Origin: Actinomycetes bacterium | Lineage (GTDB): Bacteria; Actinomycetota; Actinomycetes; Actinomycetales; Cellulomonadaceae | Direction of reading: 5' to 3' | Assembly (NCBI GenBank): GCA_023461115.1 | Contig: JAEWOA010000331.1 | Location: 1-33,062, forward strand | DNA length: 33,062 bases | Shown: piece by piece, positions 1 to 8,434 of the stretch | Position numbering within the stretch: position 1 is the first letter of the stretch | How the letters are laid out: every line of letters begins with the position of its first letter | Position numbers and translations under genes: made by a program | Notes under the pieces: model-generated | The model's database searches: none | Told to the model about the DNA's origin: nothing | The model's input: only the letters and a program-made list of their open reading frames with translations

Positions 1-968
1 AGGGCGCGCTCGAGGCCCGGCTGTGGGACGAGGTGTTCCGGTTCACCGAGGCGTACCTGGGCCTGCGGTACGGGACCATCCGCGCCACGGTCCTGATCGA
101 GACGATCACGGCCGCGTTCGAGATGGAGGAGATCCTCTACGAGCTGCGCGACCACTGCGCGGGGCTCAACGCCGGGCGCTGGGACTACATCTTCAGCGTC
201 ATCAAGAACTTCCGGAACCGCGGCCCGCGCTTCGTCCTGCCGGACCGCTCGGCGGTGACGATGACGGTCCCGTTCATGCGCGCGTACACCGAGCTCCTCG
301 TCGCGACGTGCCACCGCCGCGGCGCGCAGGCGATCGGCGGCATGAGCGCGTTCATCCCCAACCGCCGCGACCCCGAGGTCACCGAGCGCGCGTTGGCGCA
401 GGTCAGGGCGGACAAGCAGCGCGAGGCGGGCCAGGGCTACGACGGCACGTGGGTGGCGCACCCGGACCTGGTGCCGGTCGCGCGCGCGGTGTTCGACGAG
501 GCGCTGGGCGATCGCGTCGACCAGCGGCACCGCCTGCGCGAGGACGTCGCTGTGACCGCGGCCGACCTGCTCGACATCCCGTCGGCGGGCGGCGGCGAGC
601 CGGGCGCCGTCACGGACGCGGGCCTGCGGGGCAACGTCTCGATCGCGGTCCGGTACCTGGAGTCGTGGCTGCGGGGCACCGGCGCCGCGGCGCTCGACAA
701 CCTCATGGAGGACGCCGCCACCGCGGAGATCTCCCGGTCCCAGGTGTGGCAGTGGGTCCGCCACGGCATCACCACGGCCGAGGGCCACCGCATCGACGCC
801 GACCACGTCCGCGCGGTGCTCGCCGAGGTCCTCTCGGAGTTCGAGCGCACCGACCAGGACCGCTACGACGACGCGTCCGACCTCTTCGAGCAGGTCGCGC
901 TCTCGGAGTCGTTCCCCACATTCCTGACGATCCCGGCCTACACCCAATACCTGGTCACGGGCGCATAA
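1..968 (+). CDS. aceB: Malate synthase A, C-terminal part (5' end outside window)
   Basis: Condenses glyoxylate and acetyl-CoA to malate in the cytosolic glyoxylate shunt. The frame is open from base 3 to the TAA at 966-968, about 321 codons, so the N-terminal part (family about 530 residues) lies upstream of the window. The malate synthase signature is intact near bases 150-200: RDHCAGLNAGRWDYIF. FIPNRRDPEVTERAL and the C-terminal SQVWQWVRHG segment also match the family. The GTG at 33 is an internal codon, because the reading frame before it encodes GALEARLWDEVF. Isocitrate lyase is not in view, so pathway completeness cannot be judged. The gene faces the minus-strand gene at 1081-1644. Identification is firm from motifs. 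Confidence 0.95.
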   Translation, partial: GALEARLWDEVFRFTEAYLGLRYGTIRATVLIETITAAFEMEEILYELRDHCAGLNAGRWDYIFSVIKNFRNRGPRFVLPDRSAVTMTVPFMRAYTELLVATCHRRGAQAIGGMSAFIPNRRDPEVTERALAQVRADKQREAGQGYDGTWVAHPDLVPVARAVFDEALGDRVDQRHRLREDVAVTAADLLDIPSAGGGEPGAVTDAGLRGNVSIAVRYLESWLRGTGAAALDNLMEDAATAEISRSQVWQWVRHGITTAEGHRIDADHVRAVLAEVLSEFERTDQDRYDDASDLFEQVALSESFPTFLTIPAYTQYLVTGA

Positions 969-996
969 CCGCCCACCCCTCACCCCCCACCCCCCA

Positions 997-1072
997 CCGC
1001 CGAGCTGGTGAGTTCGCATTGAGATCGCGCGATTGGACGCACCATCTCGATGCGAACTCACCATCTCGGCGG
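997..1072. repeat. Long imperfect inverted repeat between convergent genes (29-bp arms)
   Basis: The left arm 997-1025 pairs with the right arm 1044-1072 at 27 of 29 positions around an 18-base loop. The core reads TGGTGAGTTCGCAT on the left and ATGCGAACTCACCA on the right. The nonamer ACCATCTCG also occurs twice in direct orientation (1041-1049 and 1060-1068), and the 10-bp palindrome ATCGCGCGAT lies at 1024-1033. It fills the gap between the convergent ends of malate synthase and the 1081-1644 gene, so it probably acts as a bidirectional terminator. There is no T-tract, and the arms are longer than usual for a terminator. A dispersed intergenic repeat family is the alternative. Confidence 0.75.
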
Positions 1073-1080
1073 AGGGGGGG

Positions 1081-1644
1081 TCAGGCGACCGAGGGGGTGC
1101 GGGCGCGATCTACGCCTGTGATCGCGGCCGCTAGGCCGAGGCGGGACGCTAGGCCGTGCGTCTGGACCACGGCGGCGCGGCCGTAGGCGCGGTACAGAGC
1201 GACGAGCGCCGGGAGCGTCGCGCGGCCCTCGTACGGGCCGGTCGACTCCAGGAGCGTGAGCTCGCCGTCGTGCACCAGGTAGGTGACGTGGCCGGTGAAC
1301 TCGTCGGCCGGCGTCACGCGGAAGCGCACGCCGTCGACGACCACCTCGTCGGGCAGCAGGCGGCCGCGCACGTGCGAGAGCCGCAGGAAGGCCGCCAGTG
1401 AGCGGGCCTCCTCGTCGGACAAGCCCTCGCTGGCGTCGACGAGGTCGAGGTCCGCCAGGACCACGCACTCGACGCCCGGCTCGGCGCCCGGGTGCCACGA
1501 GCCGTCGAGCTCGAGCGCGACGAGCCCGTCGTGCACCGAGTACGCCTCCCGCAGGAGTTCCAGCCGGTCCCCCAGCGACAGCCCCCGCATCGGGTTGCGT
1601 CGCGTGGTGGTCACCGAACCGCAGGAGCAGGAGATCGTCGCCAT
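1081..1644 (-). CDS. Hypothetical protein, 187 aa
   Basis: I do not recognise this family. From the ATG at 1644 the product is about 187 residues. The N-terminus carries Cys-Ser-Cys (MATISCSCGSVTTTRRNP), followed by a mixed, acidic alpha/beta sequence with a VDGVRFRVTPADEF segment. There is no signal peptide, membrane helix or catalytic motif I can name. The ATG is preceded by CCTGGGGGC, so the ribosome site is close and weak; an in-frame GTG nine codons upstream, or the ATG at 1590, could be the true start. It diverges from fhaA and converges on malate synthase. Codon use (G/C third positions) fits a real gene, but coding status rests only on that and on the good spacing to its neighbours. 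Confidence 0.6.
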   Translation of the reverse strand: MATISCSCGSVTTTRRNPMRGLSLGDRLELLREAYSVHDGLVALELDGSWHPGAEPGVECVVLADLDLVDASEGLSDEEARSLAAFLRLSHVRGRLLPDEVVVDGVRFRVTPADEFTGHVTYLVHDGELTLLESTGPYEGRATLPALVALYRAYGRAAVVQTHGLASRLGLAAAITGVDRARTPSVA

Positions 1645-1702
1645 GCCCCCAGGGTGAACCCCACCACCCACACGCCCGATCACCGGCACGCCGAAGACCG
1701 CC

Positions 1703-1722
1703 AGCCGCGAGGACTCGCGGCT
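1703..1722. promoter_or_regulatory. Perfect 9-bp inverted repeat upstream of fhaA
   Basis: AGCCGCGAG and CTCGCGGCT are separated by two bases, directly followed by a TACGAT hexamer (1722-1727) that fits the actinobacterial -10 pattern TANNNT. It lies in the 147-bp divergent gap, 70 bp before the fhaA start. An operator or a leader hairpin of the envelope operon is possible. No matching -35 element is evident, so the promoter reading is inference. Confidence 0.35.
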
Positions 1723-1791
1723 ACGATCAAGGCGGACACGCGCCGGTCGCGCGCGCTCTGCGGCCGCAAGCGAGACGGGAAGGAGGTGGGC

Positions 1792-2499
1792 ATGGGGTTC
1801 CTCGACAGGTTCGAGAACGGCGTCGAGCGCGCCGTGAACAACGTGTTCGCCAAGACTTTCCGCGGTGAGCTCAAGCCGGTGGAGATGGCCAGCCGCCTGC
1901 GCCGCGAGGTCGACGACAAGGCCGCGATCGTCGGCCGGGACCGCACGGTGGTCCCCAACGAGTTCACGATCGAGCTCTCGACCCCGGACTACGACCAGGT
2001 GGAGGCGTGGGGCGCGGAGGCGTTGGCCGACGAGTTCGCGGCGAACGTCACGGACCACGCCGCGAGCCAGCGGTACGCGTTCGTCGGGCCGGTGACCGTG
2101 AGCTTCACGGAGAACACCGAGCTGGACGCGGGCCGGTTCGTCGTCAGCAGCGCCACGGTGCGCGGAGCCGTCGCCCCCGCGACCACGGCAGCCCCCAGCC
2201 CCCGGCACCCCCTGCTGGACATCGACGGCCAGCGCTACCTGCTGACCGGCCCGGTCACGGTGATCGGCCGCGGCTCGGAGGCGGACATCATCGTCGACGA
2301 CCCGGGCGTCAGTCGCCGCCACCTGGAGATCCGCGTGACGCCCGACGGCGTGGTCGCGAGCGACATGGGCTCGACGAACGGCCTGTACGTCGAGGGCCAC
2401 CAGGTCCCGGCGGCCACGCTGCTCGACGGCAACACCCTCACGATCGGCCGCACGCGCATCCTGTTCTGGACAGGCGGCGAACCGGACCCCGACGAGTGA
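1792..2499 (+). CDS. fhaA: FhaA: DUF3662 and FHA domain protein
   Basis: Phosphothreonine-binding adaptor that links the PknA/PknB kinases to peptidoglycan synthesis at the membrane. The 235-residue protein starts at the ATG at 1792, eight bases from an AAGGAGGT ribosome site (1780-1787). The N-terminal half (about 1-125, MGFLDRFENGVERAVNNVFA and following) is the DUF3662 domain. The C-terminal FHA domain (about 140-230) has GRGSEADIIVDDPGVSRRH and DMGSTNG, the phosphothreonine-binding loops. The linker between domains is only about 20 residues, much shorter than in mycobacterial FhaA. It is the first gene of the operon, and fhaB follows 10 bp later. Longer in-frame starts upstream lack a ribosome site and run into the divergent gene. 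Confidence 0.93.
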   Translation: MGFLDRFENGVERAVNNVFAKTFRGELKPVEMASRLRREVDDKAAIVGRDRTVVPNEFTIELSTPDYDQVEAWGAEALADEFAANVTDHAASQRYAFVGPVTVSFTENTELDAGRFVVSSATVRGAVAPATTAAPSPRHPLLDIDGQRYLLTGPVTVIGRGSEADIIVDDPGVSRRHLEIRVTPDGVVASDMGSTNGLYVEGHQVPAATLLDGNTLTIGRTRILFWTGGEPDPDE

Positions 2500-2509
2500 C
2501 GCGGGCCTG

Positions 2510-3007
2510 ATGAGCGAGCTGACGATCACCCTGCTGCGGCTGGGCTACCTGGTCCTGCTGTGGCTGCTGGTGCTCTCGGCGATCGGCGTGCTGCGCCGCG
2601 ACCTCTACGGCACGCGCATCACGAGCCGCGGCACGTCGCGCGGCGCCAAGTCCAAGAACCCGTCGACCAGCCCCACACCCGCGGTGCCCGAGCCGCGCCC
2701 GGGCCGCAAGGCCACGCAGGCCACGCGCCTCGTCGTGGTCGAGGGCCCGCTCACCGGCACGACGATCCCGCTCGGCGCCAGCGCGGTCGTGATCGGCCGG
2801 GCGCCCGGCTGCACGCTGGTGCTCGACGACGACTACTCCTCCTCCAAGCACGCGCGCGTCTTCCCTCAGGACGGCCGCTGGTTCGTCGAGGACATGGGCT
2901 CGACGAACGGGACATTCGTGGCGGACCAGCGAGTCGACGGCCCGATCGAGCTGGCGCCCGGTACACCCGTCCGCGTGGGTCGCACCGTGTTCGAGCTCCA
3001 GAGGTAG
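2510..3007 (+). CDS. fhaB: FhaB (FipA): membrane-anchored FHA protein
   Basis: A 165-residue FHA-domain protein with one N-terminal membrane helix (about residues 4-27, LTITLLRLGYLVLLWLLVL), a basic, Ser/Thr/Pro-rich linker (about 30-75) and a C-terminal FHA domain (about 80-163). The binding loops GRAPGCTLVLDDDYSSSKHA and DMGSTNG are intact. In mycobacteria the equivalent protein is phosphorylated by the envelope kinases and connects them to FtsZ and FtsQ; that role is family knowledge, not visible here. It lies 10 bp after fhaA and 3 bp before the phosphatase gene, so co-translation within the operon is likely. Confidence 0.93.
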   Translation: MSELTITLLRLGYLVLLWLLVLSAIGVLRRDLYGTRITSRGTSRGAKSKNPSTSPTPAVPEPRPGRKATQATRLVVVEGPLTGTTIPLGASAVVIGRAPGCTLVLDDDYSSSKHARVFPQDGRWFVEDMGSTNGTFVADQRVDGPIELAPGTPVRVGRTVFELQR

Positions 3008-3010
3008 TCG

Positions 3011-4303
3011 ATGGCCGTCGCTTTGAGATACGCGGCGCGGTCCGACGTCGGACTGGTGCGCGCCAACAACCAGGACTCCGGGTATGCCGGTCCGCACCTG
3101 CTGATGGTCGCGGACGGCATGGGCGGGCACGCCGGCGGGGACGTCGCGTCCTCGATCGCGGTCGCGTCGTTCGCGCCGCTCGACGGCGAGTCGCACGGCC
3201 CCGACGACGCGCTCGGCGAGCTCGAGAACGCGCTCGACGAGGCGCGCGACGAGATCAAGGCCCGATCGGAGGCCAACCCGGAGCTCGCGGGCATGGGCAC
3301 GACCGTGACCGCGATCCTGCGCGCGGGCAACAAGCTCGCGATGGTGCACTTGGGCGACTCGCGCGGCTACCTGCTGCGCGACGGCGAGCTCACGCAGGTC
3401 ACCACGGACCACACGTTCGTGCAGCACTTGGTGGACATCGGCCGCATCACGCCCGAGGAGGCCGAGCACCACCCGCAGCGCTCGGTGGTCATGCGGGTGC
3501 TGGGCGACTTCGACACCGACCTGACCGCGGACCTCTCGGTGCGTGAGGCGCACGTCGGGGACCGCTGGCTGCTGTGCTCGGACGGGCTCTCGGGGTTCGT
3601 CTCGGCGGACACCATGCGGGCCACCATGCGGGACATCACGGACATCGACCTGTGCGCGGACCGGCTGGTGCAGCTCGCGCTGCGCGCGGGCGGCGGCGAC
3701 AACGTCACGGTGATCCTGGCGGACGTCGTCGCGCTCGACGAGGCCCCGGACGGCGAGGCGCCGGACACGCACGGCACGGTCGTCGGCGCGGCCGCCACCA
3801 CGCGCGACTCCCCCACGAGCGCGGCGGACGGCCCGGCGGCCCGCGCGGCCGAGCACACCAAGGCTGCCAAGTCCGCGCGCACGGGCGAGGCGACGGACGA
3901 CGCCGACGACGACGACGAGGGCGCGACACCCGGCCCAGCGGAGGATCAGGGCGACGAGGGCGCCGACGACGCGGAGACGGCGGCCCCCGCGCGGCGGCTG
4001 CGCGTGCGCGGCTGGCTCGCCGCGGTCCTCGTGGTCGTCGTCGTGGTTGGCGTCGGCGCGCTCGCCTACGGCTGGACCCGCACGCAGTACTTCGTCGGCG
4101 TCGACGCCGACGGCCAGGTCGCGATCTTCCGCGGCCTCCCCCAGACGCTGGGCCCGCTCGACCTGTCGAGCGTCGTCGAGACCACGGACGTCGGGCTCGA
4201 CGACATCGACTCGGGGTACGTGCGCGAGCGCGTGCAGCAGACCATCCACGCCGACGACCTCGAGGCCGCGCGCCGCCTCGTCGACGAGCTGGACCAGACG
4301 TGA
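3011..4303 (+). CDS. pstP: PstP: membrane PP2C-type Ser/Thr protein phosphatase
   Basis: Dephosphorylates PknA, PknB and their substrates; metal-dependent PP2C fold. The 430-residue protein has the catalytic domain at about 1-240 with RANNQD, VADGMGG (Asp35 and the glycine loop bind metal), HLGDSRGYL, TTDHT, CSDGLSG and GGDNVTV. A long acidic, Ala-rich, presumably disordered linker (about 240-330, with TDDADDDDEG) leads to one membrane helix (about 335-355, WLAAVLVVVVVVGVG) and a 75-residue extracellular tail. This gives the usual PstP order of cytoplasmic phosphatase, juxtamembrane region, helix and short outer domain. Its TGA overlaps the ATG of the SEDS gene by one base (TGATG), which indicates translational coupling. 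Confidence 0.95.
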   Translation: MAVALRYAARSDVGLVRANNQDSGYAGPHLLMVADGMGGHAGGDVASSIAVASFAPLDGESHGPDDALGELENALDEARDEIKARSEANPELAGMGTTVTAILRAGNKLAMVHLGDSRGYLLRDGELTQVTTDHTFVQHLVDIGRITPEEAEHHPQRSVVMRVLGDFDTDLTADLSVREAHVGDRWLLCSDGLSGFVSADTMRATMRDITDIDLCADRLVQLALRAGGGDNVTVILADVVALDEAPDGEAPDTHGTVVGAAATTRDSPTSAADGPAARAAEHTKAAKSARTGEATDDADDDDEGATPGPAEDQGDEGADDAETAAPARRLRVRGWLAAVLVVVVVVGVGALAYGWTRTQYFVGVDADGQVAIFRGLPQTLGPLDLSSVVETTDVGLDDIDSGYVRERVQQTIHADDLEAARRLVDELDQT

Positions 4304-5700
4304 TGGCCACCGTCGAGGCTTACCGGGCCCGCGCGGGCCGCGGCACGGAGCTGTGGCTCCTGCTGCTCGCGCTCGTGCTCGGCGTCGGCGCGTACGCGCT
4401 GGTGGGCCTCGGCGTCGAGGGGGACGTGCCGGCGGACGTCGTCGGGTACGGCGCCGGGCTCGCGGTGCTGGCGCTCGGCATGCACGCGGTGCTGCGCTGG
4501 CGCGCGCCGTACGCGGACCCGGTGATCCTGCCGATCACGGTCGCGCTGAACGGCATCGGGCTGGCCATGATCTACCGGCTCGACCTGGCGTACGCCGCGC
4601 GGGACCGCCCCGACGGGTTCGCGGCACGCCAGCTCATGTGGTCGGCGATCGCGGTGGTGCTGGCCGCGGCGGTGGTGATCCTGCTGCGCGACCACCGCAC
4701 GCTGCGCCGCTTCACGTACACCGCGATGGTGATCGCGCTCGTGCTGTTGGCGTTGCCGCTGGTCCCGGGCCTGGGCACGACGATCAACGGCGCACGCATC
4801 TGGATCCACGTCGGCTCGGTCGGCATGCAGCCCGCGGAGTTCGCCAAGCTCGCGCTGGCCGTGTTCTTCGCGGGCTACCTGGTGAGCAACCGGGACACGC
4901 TCGCGCTCGCCGGGCCCAAGGTGCTCGGCCTGCAGCTGCCCCGCGCGCGTGACCTGGGCCCGATCCTCGTGGTGTGGGCCGCGTCGCTCGCGGTCCTGGT
5001 GTTCGAGAAGGACCTGGGCACGTCCCTGCTGCTGTTCGGGCTGTTCGTCGCGATGCTCTACCTGGCCACCGAGCGCATCAGCTGGGTGGTGATCGGCCTG
5101 CTCATGTTCGTGCTGGGCGCCACGTTCGCCGCCACCGCGTTCGCGCACGTGGCCAAGCGCTTCGACGGCTGGCTGAACGCGCTGGACCCCGCGGTGTTCG
5201 CGCGCCCGGGCGGCTCGGGGCAGTTGGTCATGGGCTTGTTCGGCATGGCGAACGGCGGGTTGTTCGGCACGGGCTGGGGCGCGGGCCGCCCGGACCTGGT
5301 GCCCTACGCCGAGTCCGACTTCATCGTCGCGGCCCTCGGCGAGGAGCTCGGGCTGACGGGCCTGCTGGCGCTGCTCATGTTCTACGTCGTGCTCACCGAG
5401 CGCGGCATGCGCACCGCGATCGGTGTGCGCGACGGCTTCGGCAAGCTGCTGGCGGGCGGCCTGGCGTTCGTCGTGGCGTTCCAGACGTTCGTCGTCGTGG
5501 GTGGCGTGACGCGCCTGATCCCCGTGACGGGCCTGACCACCCCGTTCCTGGCGTATGGCGGCTCGAGCCTGCTGGCCAACTGGATGATCGTCGCGCTGCT
5601 CCTGCGCATCTCCGACGACGCGCGCCGCCCCGCCGCCGCGCCCGCTCCCTCACCGGACGCCCAGCCGACCGAGCGCATCCCGCTGGGGGCGCAGCCGTGA
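4303..5700 (+). CDS. rodA: RodA/FtsW-type SEDS peptidoglycan glycosyltransferase
   Basis: Polymerises lipid II into glycan strands together with a class B PBP. The 465-residue polytopic protein has about 12 predicted membrane helices. SEDS family features are the loop GTTINGARIWIHVG with PAEFAKLALAVFFAGYL, then EKDLGTSLLLFG, and the large extracellular loop segment LVPYAESDFIVAALGEELG, whose Asp in SDF corresponds to the essential SEDS residue. The C-terminal FLAYGGSSLLANW motif is also typical. Its position between pstP and pbpA favours the elongation-type RodA over the FtsW of the division cluster. The start ATG overlaps the pstP stop, and its TGA overlaps the GTG start of pbpA (GTGA). Confidence 0.93.
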   Translation: MATVEAYRARAGRGTELWLLLLALVLGVGAYALVGLGVEGDVPADVVGYGAGLAVLALGMHAVLRWRAPYADPVILPITVALNGIGLAMIYRLDLAYAARDRPDGFAARQLMWSAIAVVLAAAVVILLRDHRTLRRFTYTAMVIALVLLALPLVPGLGTTINGARIWIHVGSVGMQPAEFAKLALAVFFAGYLVSNRDTLALAGPKVLGLQLPRARDLGPILVVWAASLAVLVFEKDLGTSLLLFGLFVAMLYLATERISWVVIGLLMFVLGATFAATAFAHVAKRFDGWLNALDPAVFARPGGSGQLVMGLFGMANGGLFGTGWGAGRPDLVPYAESDFIVAALGEELGLTGLLALLMFYVVLTERGMRTAIGVRDGFGKLLAGGLAFVVAFQTFVVVGGVTRLIPVTGLTTPFLAYGGSSLLANWMIVALLLRISDDARRPAAAPAPSPDAQPTERIPLGAQP

Positions 5701-7148
5701 ACACTCCCCTGCGCCGGTTGGCGACGACGATGCTCGCGATGTTCCTGATCCTCATGGGCGGCGCCACGTGGGTGCAGTTCGTGCAGGCCGAGAAGCTCAA
5801 CACCGACGGCCGCAACTCCCGCACGCTGTACCGCGAGTTCGGCAACGCGCGCGGGCCGATCATCGTCGCGGGCGACGCGATCGCGCAGTCCGTGCCGGTC
5901 GACGACGCGTTCAAGTACCAGCGGACGTACGCGGCAGGCGACCTGTACTCCGCGGTCACGGGCTTCTACTCGATCGCGAACGGCAGCACCGAGCTCGAGC
6001 ACGCGGCCAACGACGTGCTGACCGGCAAGGGCGACCAACTCTTCTTCTCGCGCCTACGGGACCTGCTGACCGGCCGGCAGCCCGAGGGCGCCGCGGTGGA
6101 GACGACGATCCTGCCGGCCGCGCAGGAGGCCGCACGCCGGGGCTTGGGCAACCAGCAGGGCGCGGTCGTCGCGATAGAGCCGGCGACCGGCAAGATCCTG
6201 GCGCTCGTCTCGACGCCCGGCTTCGACCCGAACGCGCTGGCCGTGCACTCCACCAAGGAAGCCAGCGCCGTGTACCAGCAGCTCGTGGGCGCCGACGGCA
6301 ACCCGCTGCGCAGCAACGCGACGCGCGAGGTGTACCCGCCCGGGTCCACGTTCAAGCTGGTCACGGCCGCGACCGCGCTCGAGAGCGGCCAGTACACCGC
6401 GGAATCGCAGCTCCCCGCGCCCGCCAAGCTCCCGCTGCCGCAGAGCAGCGCGACCATCGGCAACTTCGGCGGCGGCGGCTGCGGGTCCGACCCGATCTCG
6501 CTGGCCGACGCGCTGCGCGTCTCGTGCAACACCGCGTTCGCGGCGCTCGGCCTGGAGCTGGGCGACGACGCGCTGCGCGACCAGGCGGAGCGCTTCGGGT
6601 TCGACGACGCGTCGATCACCATCCCGATGCCGGTGTCCCGCAGCAGCTTCCCGGAGGACCCCAACGCCCCGCAGACCGCGCAGTCAGCGATCGGGCAGTT
6701 CGACGTCCGCGCCACGCCGCTGCAGATGGCGATGGTGTCCGCCGCGATCGCCAACGACGGCAAGCTCATGCGCCCGTACCTGGTGGACACCGTGCGCGCC
6801 GCGGACATGACCGTGGTCTCGCAGACGAAGCCCAGCCAGTACTCCACCGCGATCTCGCCGGGCACCGCGCGGCAGCTCACCGACATGATGATCGGAGTCG
6901 TGCAGCACGGCACCGGGACGGCCGCGCAGATCAGGGGCGTGACGGTCGCGGGCAAGACCGGCACGGCCGAGAACGTGGAGGGCCAGGCGCCGCACGCGTG
7001 GTTCACCGCGTTCGCGCCCGCGCAGTCGCCGCGCGTCGCGGTCGCGGTGCTCGTCGAGCACGGCGGGAACGCGGGCAATGAGGCGACGGGCGGGCGCGTG
7101 GCCGCGCCGATCGCGCGGGCCGTGATCCAGGCGGTGCTGGCCTCATGA
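5697..7148 (+). CDS. pbpA: PbpA: class B penicillin-binding protein (transpeptidase)
   Basis: D,D-transpeptidase that cross-links peptidoglycan, the presumed partner of the SEDS protein encoded just upstream. 483 residues from the GTG at 5697, which overlaps the rodA stop by four bases. One N-terminal membrane anchor (about 8-28) precedes a short dimerisation region and the transpeptidase domain (about 145-480). The three active-site motifs are all present: STFK with nucleophile Ser217, SCN at 276-278, and KTG at 420-422 (AGKTGTAEN). VYPPGSTFK and GQFDVRATPLQMAMV match mycobacterial PbpA. The gene ends in ATGA, overlapping the pknA start. The first ATG codons downstream fall inside the membrane helix, so the GTG start is preferred. 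Confidence 0.95.
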   Translation: MNTPLRRLATTMLAMFLILMGGATWVQFVQAEKLNTDGRNSRTLYREFGNARGPIIVAGDAIAQSVPVDDAFKYQRTYAAGDLYSAVTGFYSIANGSTELEHAANDVLTGKGDQLFFSRLRDLLTGRQPEGAAVETTILPAAQEAARRGLGNQQGAVVAIEPATGKILALVSTPGFDPNALAVHSTKEASAVYQQLVGADGNPLRSNATREVYPPGSTFKLVTAATALESGQYTAESQLPAPAKLPLPQSSATIGNFGGGGCGSDPISLADALRVSCNTAFAALGLELGDDALRDQAERFGFDDASITIPMPVSRSSFPEDPNAPQTAQSAIGQFDVRATPLQMAMVSAAIANDGKLMRPYLVDTVRAADMTVVSQTKPSQYSTAISPGTARQLTDMMIGVVQHGTGTAAQIRGVTVAGKTGTAENVEGQAPHAWFTAFAPAQSPRVAVAVLVEHGGNAGNEATGGRVAAPIARAVIQAVLAS

Positions 7149-8434
7149 AGACGGCGGTGGGCGTGGCGCTCGGCGGGCGGTACCGGCTGGTCCGGCAGAT
7201 CGCCATCGGTGGCATGGGCGAGGTGTGGGAGGGGTACGACGAGTCCCTCGCCCGCCCGGTCGCGGTCAAGGTGCTCAAGTCCGAGTTCGCGGGCGACGCG
7301 GGCTTCCTGGAGCGGTTCCGCACCGAGGCCCGCAACTCCGCCGCGCTCTCGCACCCCAACATCGCGCAGCTCTTCGACTACGGCGAGCAGAGCGGCGCGG
7401 GCTACCTGGTGATGGAGCTCGTCGTCGGAGAACCGCTGTCCGACCTGCTGGAACGTGAGCCCGTGCTGCCCGCGCGGCGCCTGCTGCCGATCCTCGCGCA
7501 GACCGCGCGCGGCCTGCACGCGGCGCACGAGGCGGGCGTGGTGCACCGCGACGTCAAGCCCGGCAACGTGCTGCTGGGCCGCGGCGGGCGCGTCAAGCTC
7601 ACCGACTTCGGCGTCTCGCTGGCCCGCAACCAGATGACGATGACCGCGACCGGCATGGTCATGGGCACCGCGCAGTACCTGTCCCCCGAGCAGGCGGTGG
7701 GCCGCCCCGCCACACCGCTGTCCGACCTGTACTCGGTGGGGATCATCGCGTACGAGGCCCTCGTCGGGCACCGCCCATTCACGGGCCCCACGGCCGTCGA
7801 CATCGCGGTCGCGCACGTCAACACCCCCGTGCCGCCCATGCCCGCGACCATCGACAAGCAGCTCACCGCGCTCGTCATGAGCCTGCTGTCCAAGGACCCG
7901 GCCCAACGGCCGCAGTCCGGCGAGGAGCTCGCCGAGCGCCTCGACCAACTGGTGCCGCGGACCCCGCCGAGCGGCGTCCCCATGCTGGTCAGCAGCATGC
8001 GCAAGCGCACCGAGCAGACCGCGACGCCCGTCCCGCGGCCCACGGCCGGGCAGGGCGAGGCGCCCGCCGCGATCCCGCCGTCCTACCCGCCGCGCCGGCG
8101 CCGGCCGGAGGGCGAGGCCAGCCCCGCGACCCGCATGGTGACCTCGGCGCGGTCCACGCTGCACGAGTCCGTTCCCAAGTACGGGCGGCTCGGACGCCTG
8201 TCCTGGCCGCTGCTCGCGCTCGTCCTGCTGCTGGGCGCGCTGCTCGGCGCGGCGCTCGCCGGGCAGCTCACCAAGGCCGCCGGGCCGCCCGACGAGGCGC
8301 CCGCGTCCACAATCCTTTCCCAGGTCGTGACCTCGCACGGCGCCCTCGGTTCGGCCGAGAGTGGGATGATCGGCCAGGATGTGACCAGGGCAGGGCCGCA
8401 TCGGACGGTCCCGACGGAAGTGAAGGACGCCTAG
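7145..8434 (+). CDS. pknA: PknA: receptor-type Ser/Thr protein kinase
   Basis: Hanks-type kinase of 429 residues, start ATG overlapping the pbpA stop by four bases. The kinase domain (about 10-270) has the glycine loop IAIGGMGEVW, ATP-binding Lys42 (VAVKVLK), the catalytic loop HRDVKPGN (His134-Arg135-Asp136), DFG and the activation segment GTAQYLSPEQA. A Pro- and Arg-rich juxtamembrane linker (about 275-350) leads to one membrane helix near 354-376 and a short outer tail of about 50 residues without recognisable domains, as in PknA rather than PknB. It is known in relatives to control cell shape and division together with PknB. The TAG stop overlaps the downstream GTG by one base. Confidence 0.93.
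   Translation: MKTAVGVALGGRYRLVRQIAIGGMGEVWEGYDESLARPVAVKVLKSEFAGDAGFLERFRTEARNSAALSHPNIAQLFDYGEQSGAGYLVMELVVGEPLSDLLEREPVLPARRLLPILAQTARGLHAAHEAGVVHRDVKPGNVLLGRGGRVKLTDFGVSLARNQMTMTATGMVMGTAQYLSPEQAVGRPATPLSDLYSVGIIAYEALVGHRPFTGPTAVDIAVAHVNTPVPPMPATIDKQLTALVMSLLSKDPAQRPQSGEELAERLDQLVPRTPPSGVPMLVSSMRKRTEQTATPVPRPTAGQGEAPAAIPPSYPPRRRRPEGEASPATRMVTSARSTLHESVPKYGRLGRLSWPLLALVLLLGALLGAALAGQLTKAAGPPDEAPASTILSQVVTSHGALGSAESGMIGQDVTRAGPHRTVPTEVKDA

Noticed and set aside
2438..4249. Long minus-strand open frame of about 600 codons opposite fhaB and pstP
   Set aside because: Composition is Arg/His/Val/Asp-rich shadow sequence without domains. The plus-strand genes have clear FHA and PP2C motifs, and in high-GC DNA antisense frames stay open by chance.
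5966..8401. Minus-strand open frame of about 810 codons opposite pbpA and pknA
   Set aside because: No recognisable motif; the plus strand carries intact transpeptidase and kinase motifs. It is a GC-driven shadow.
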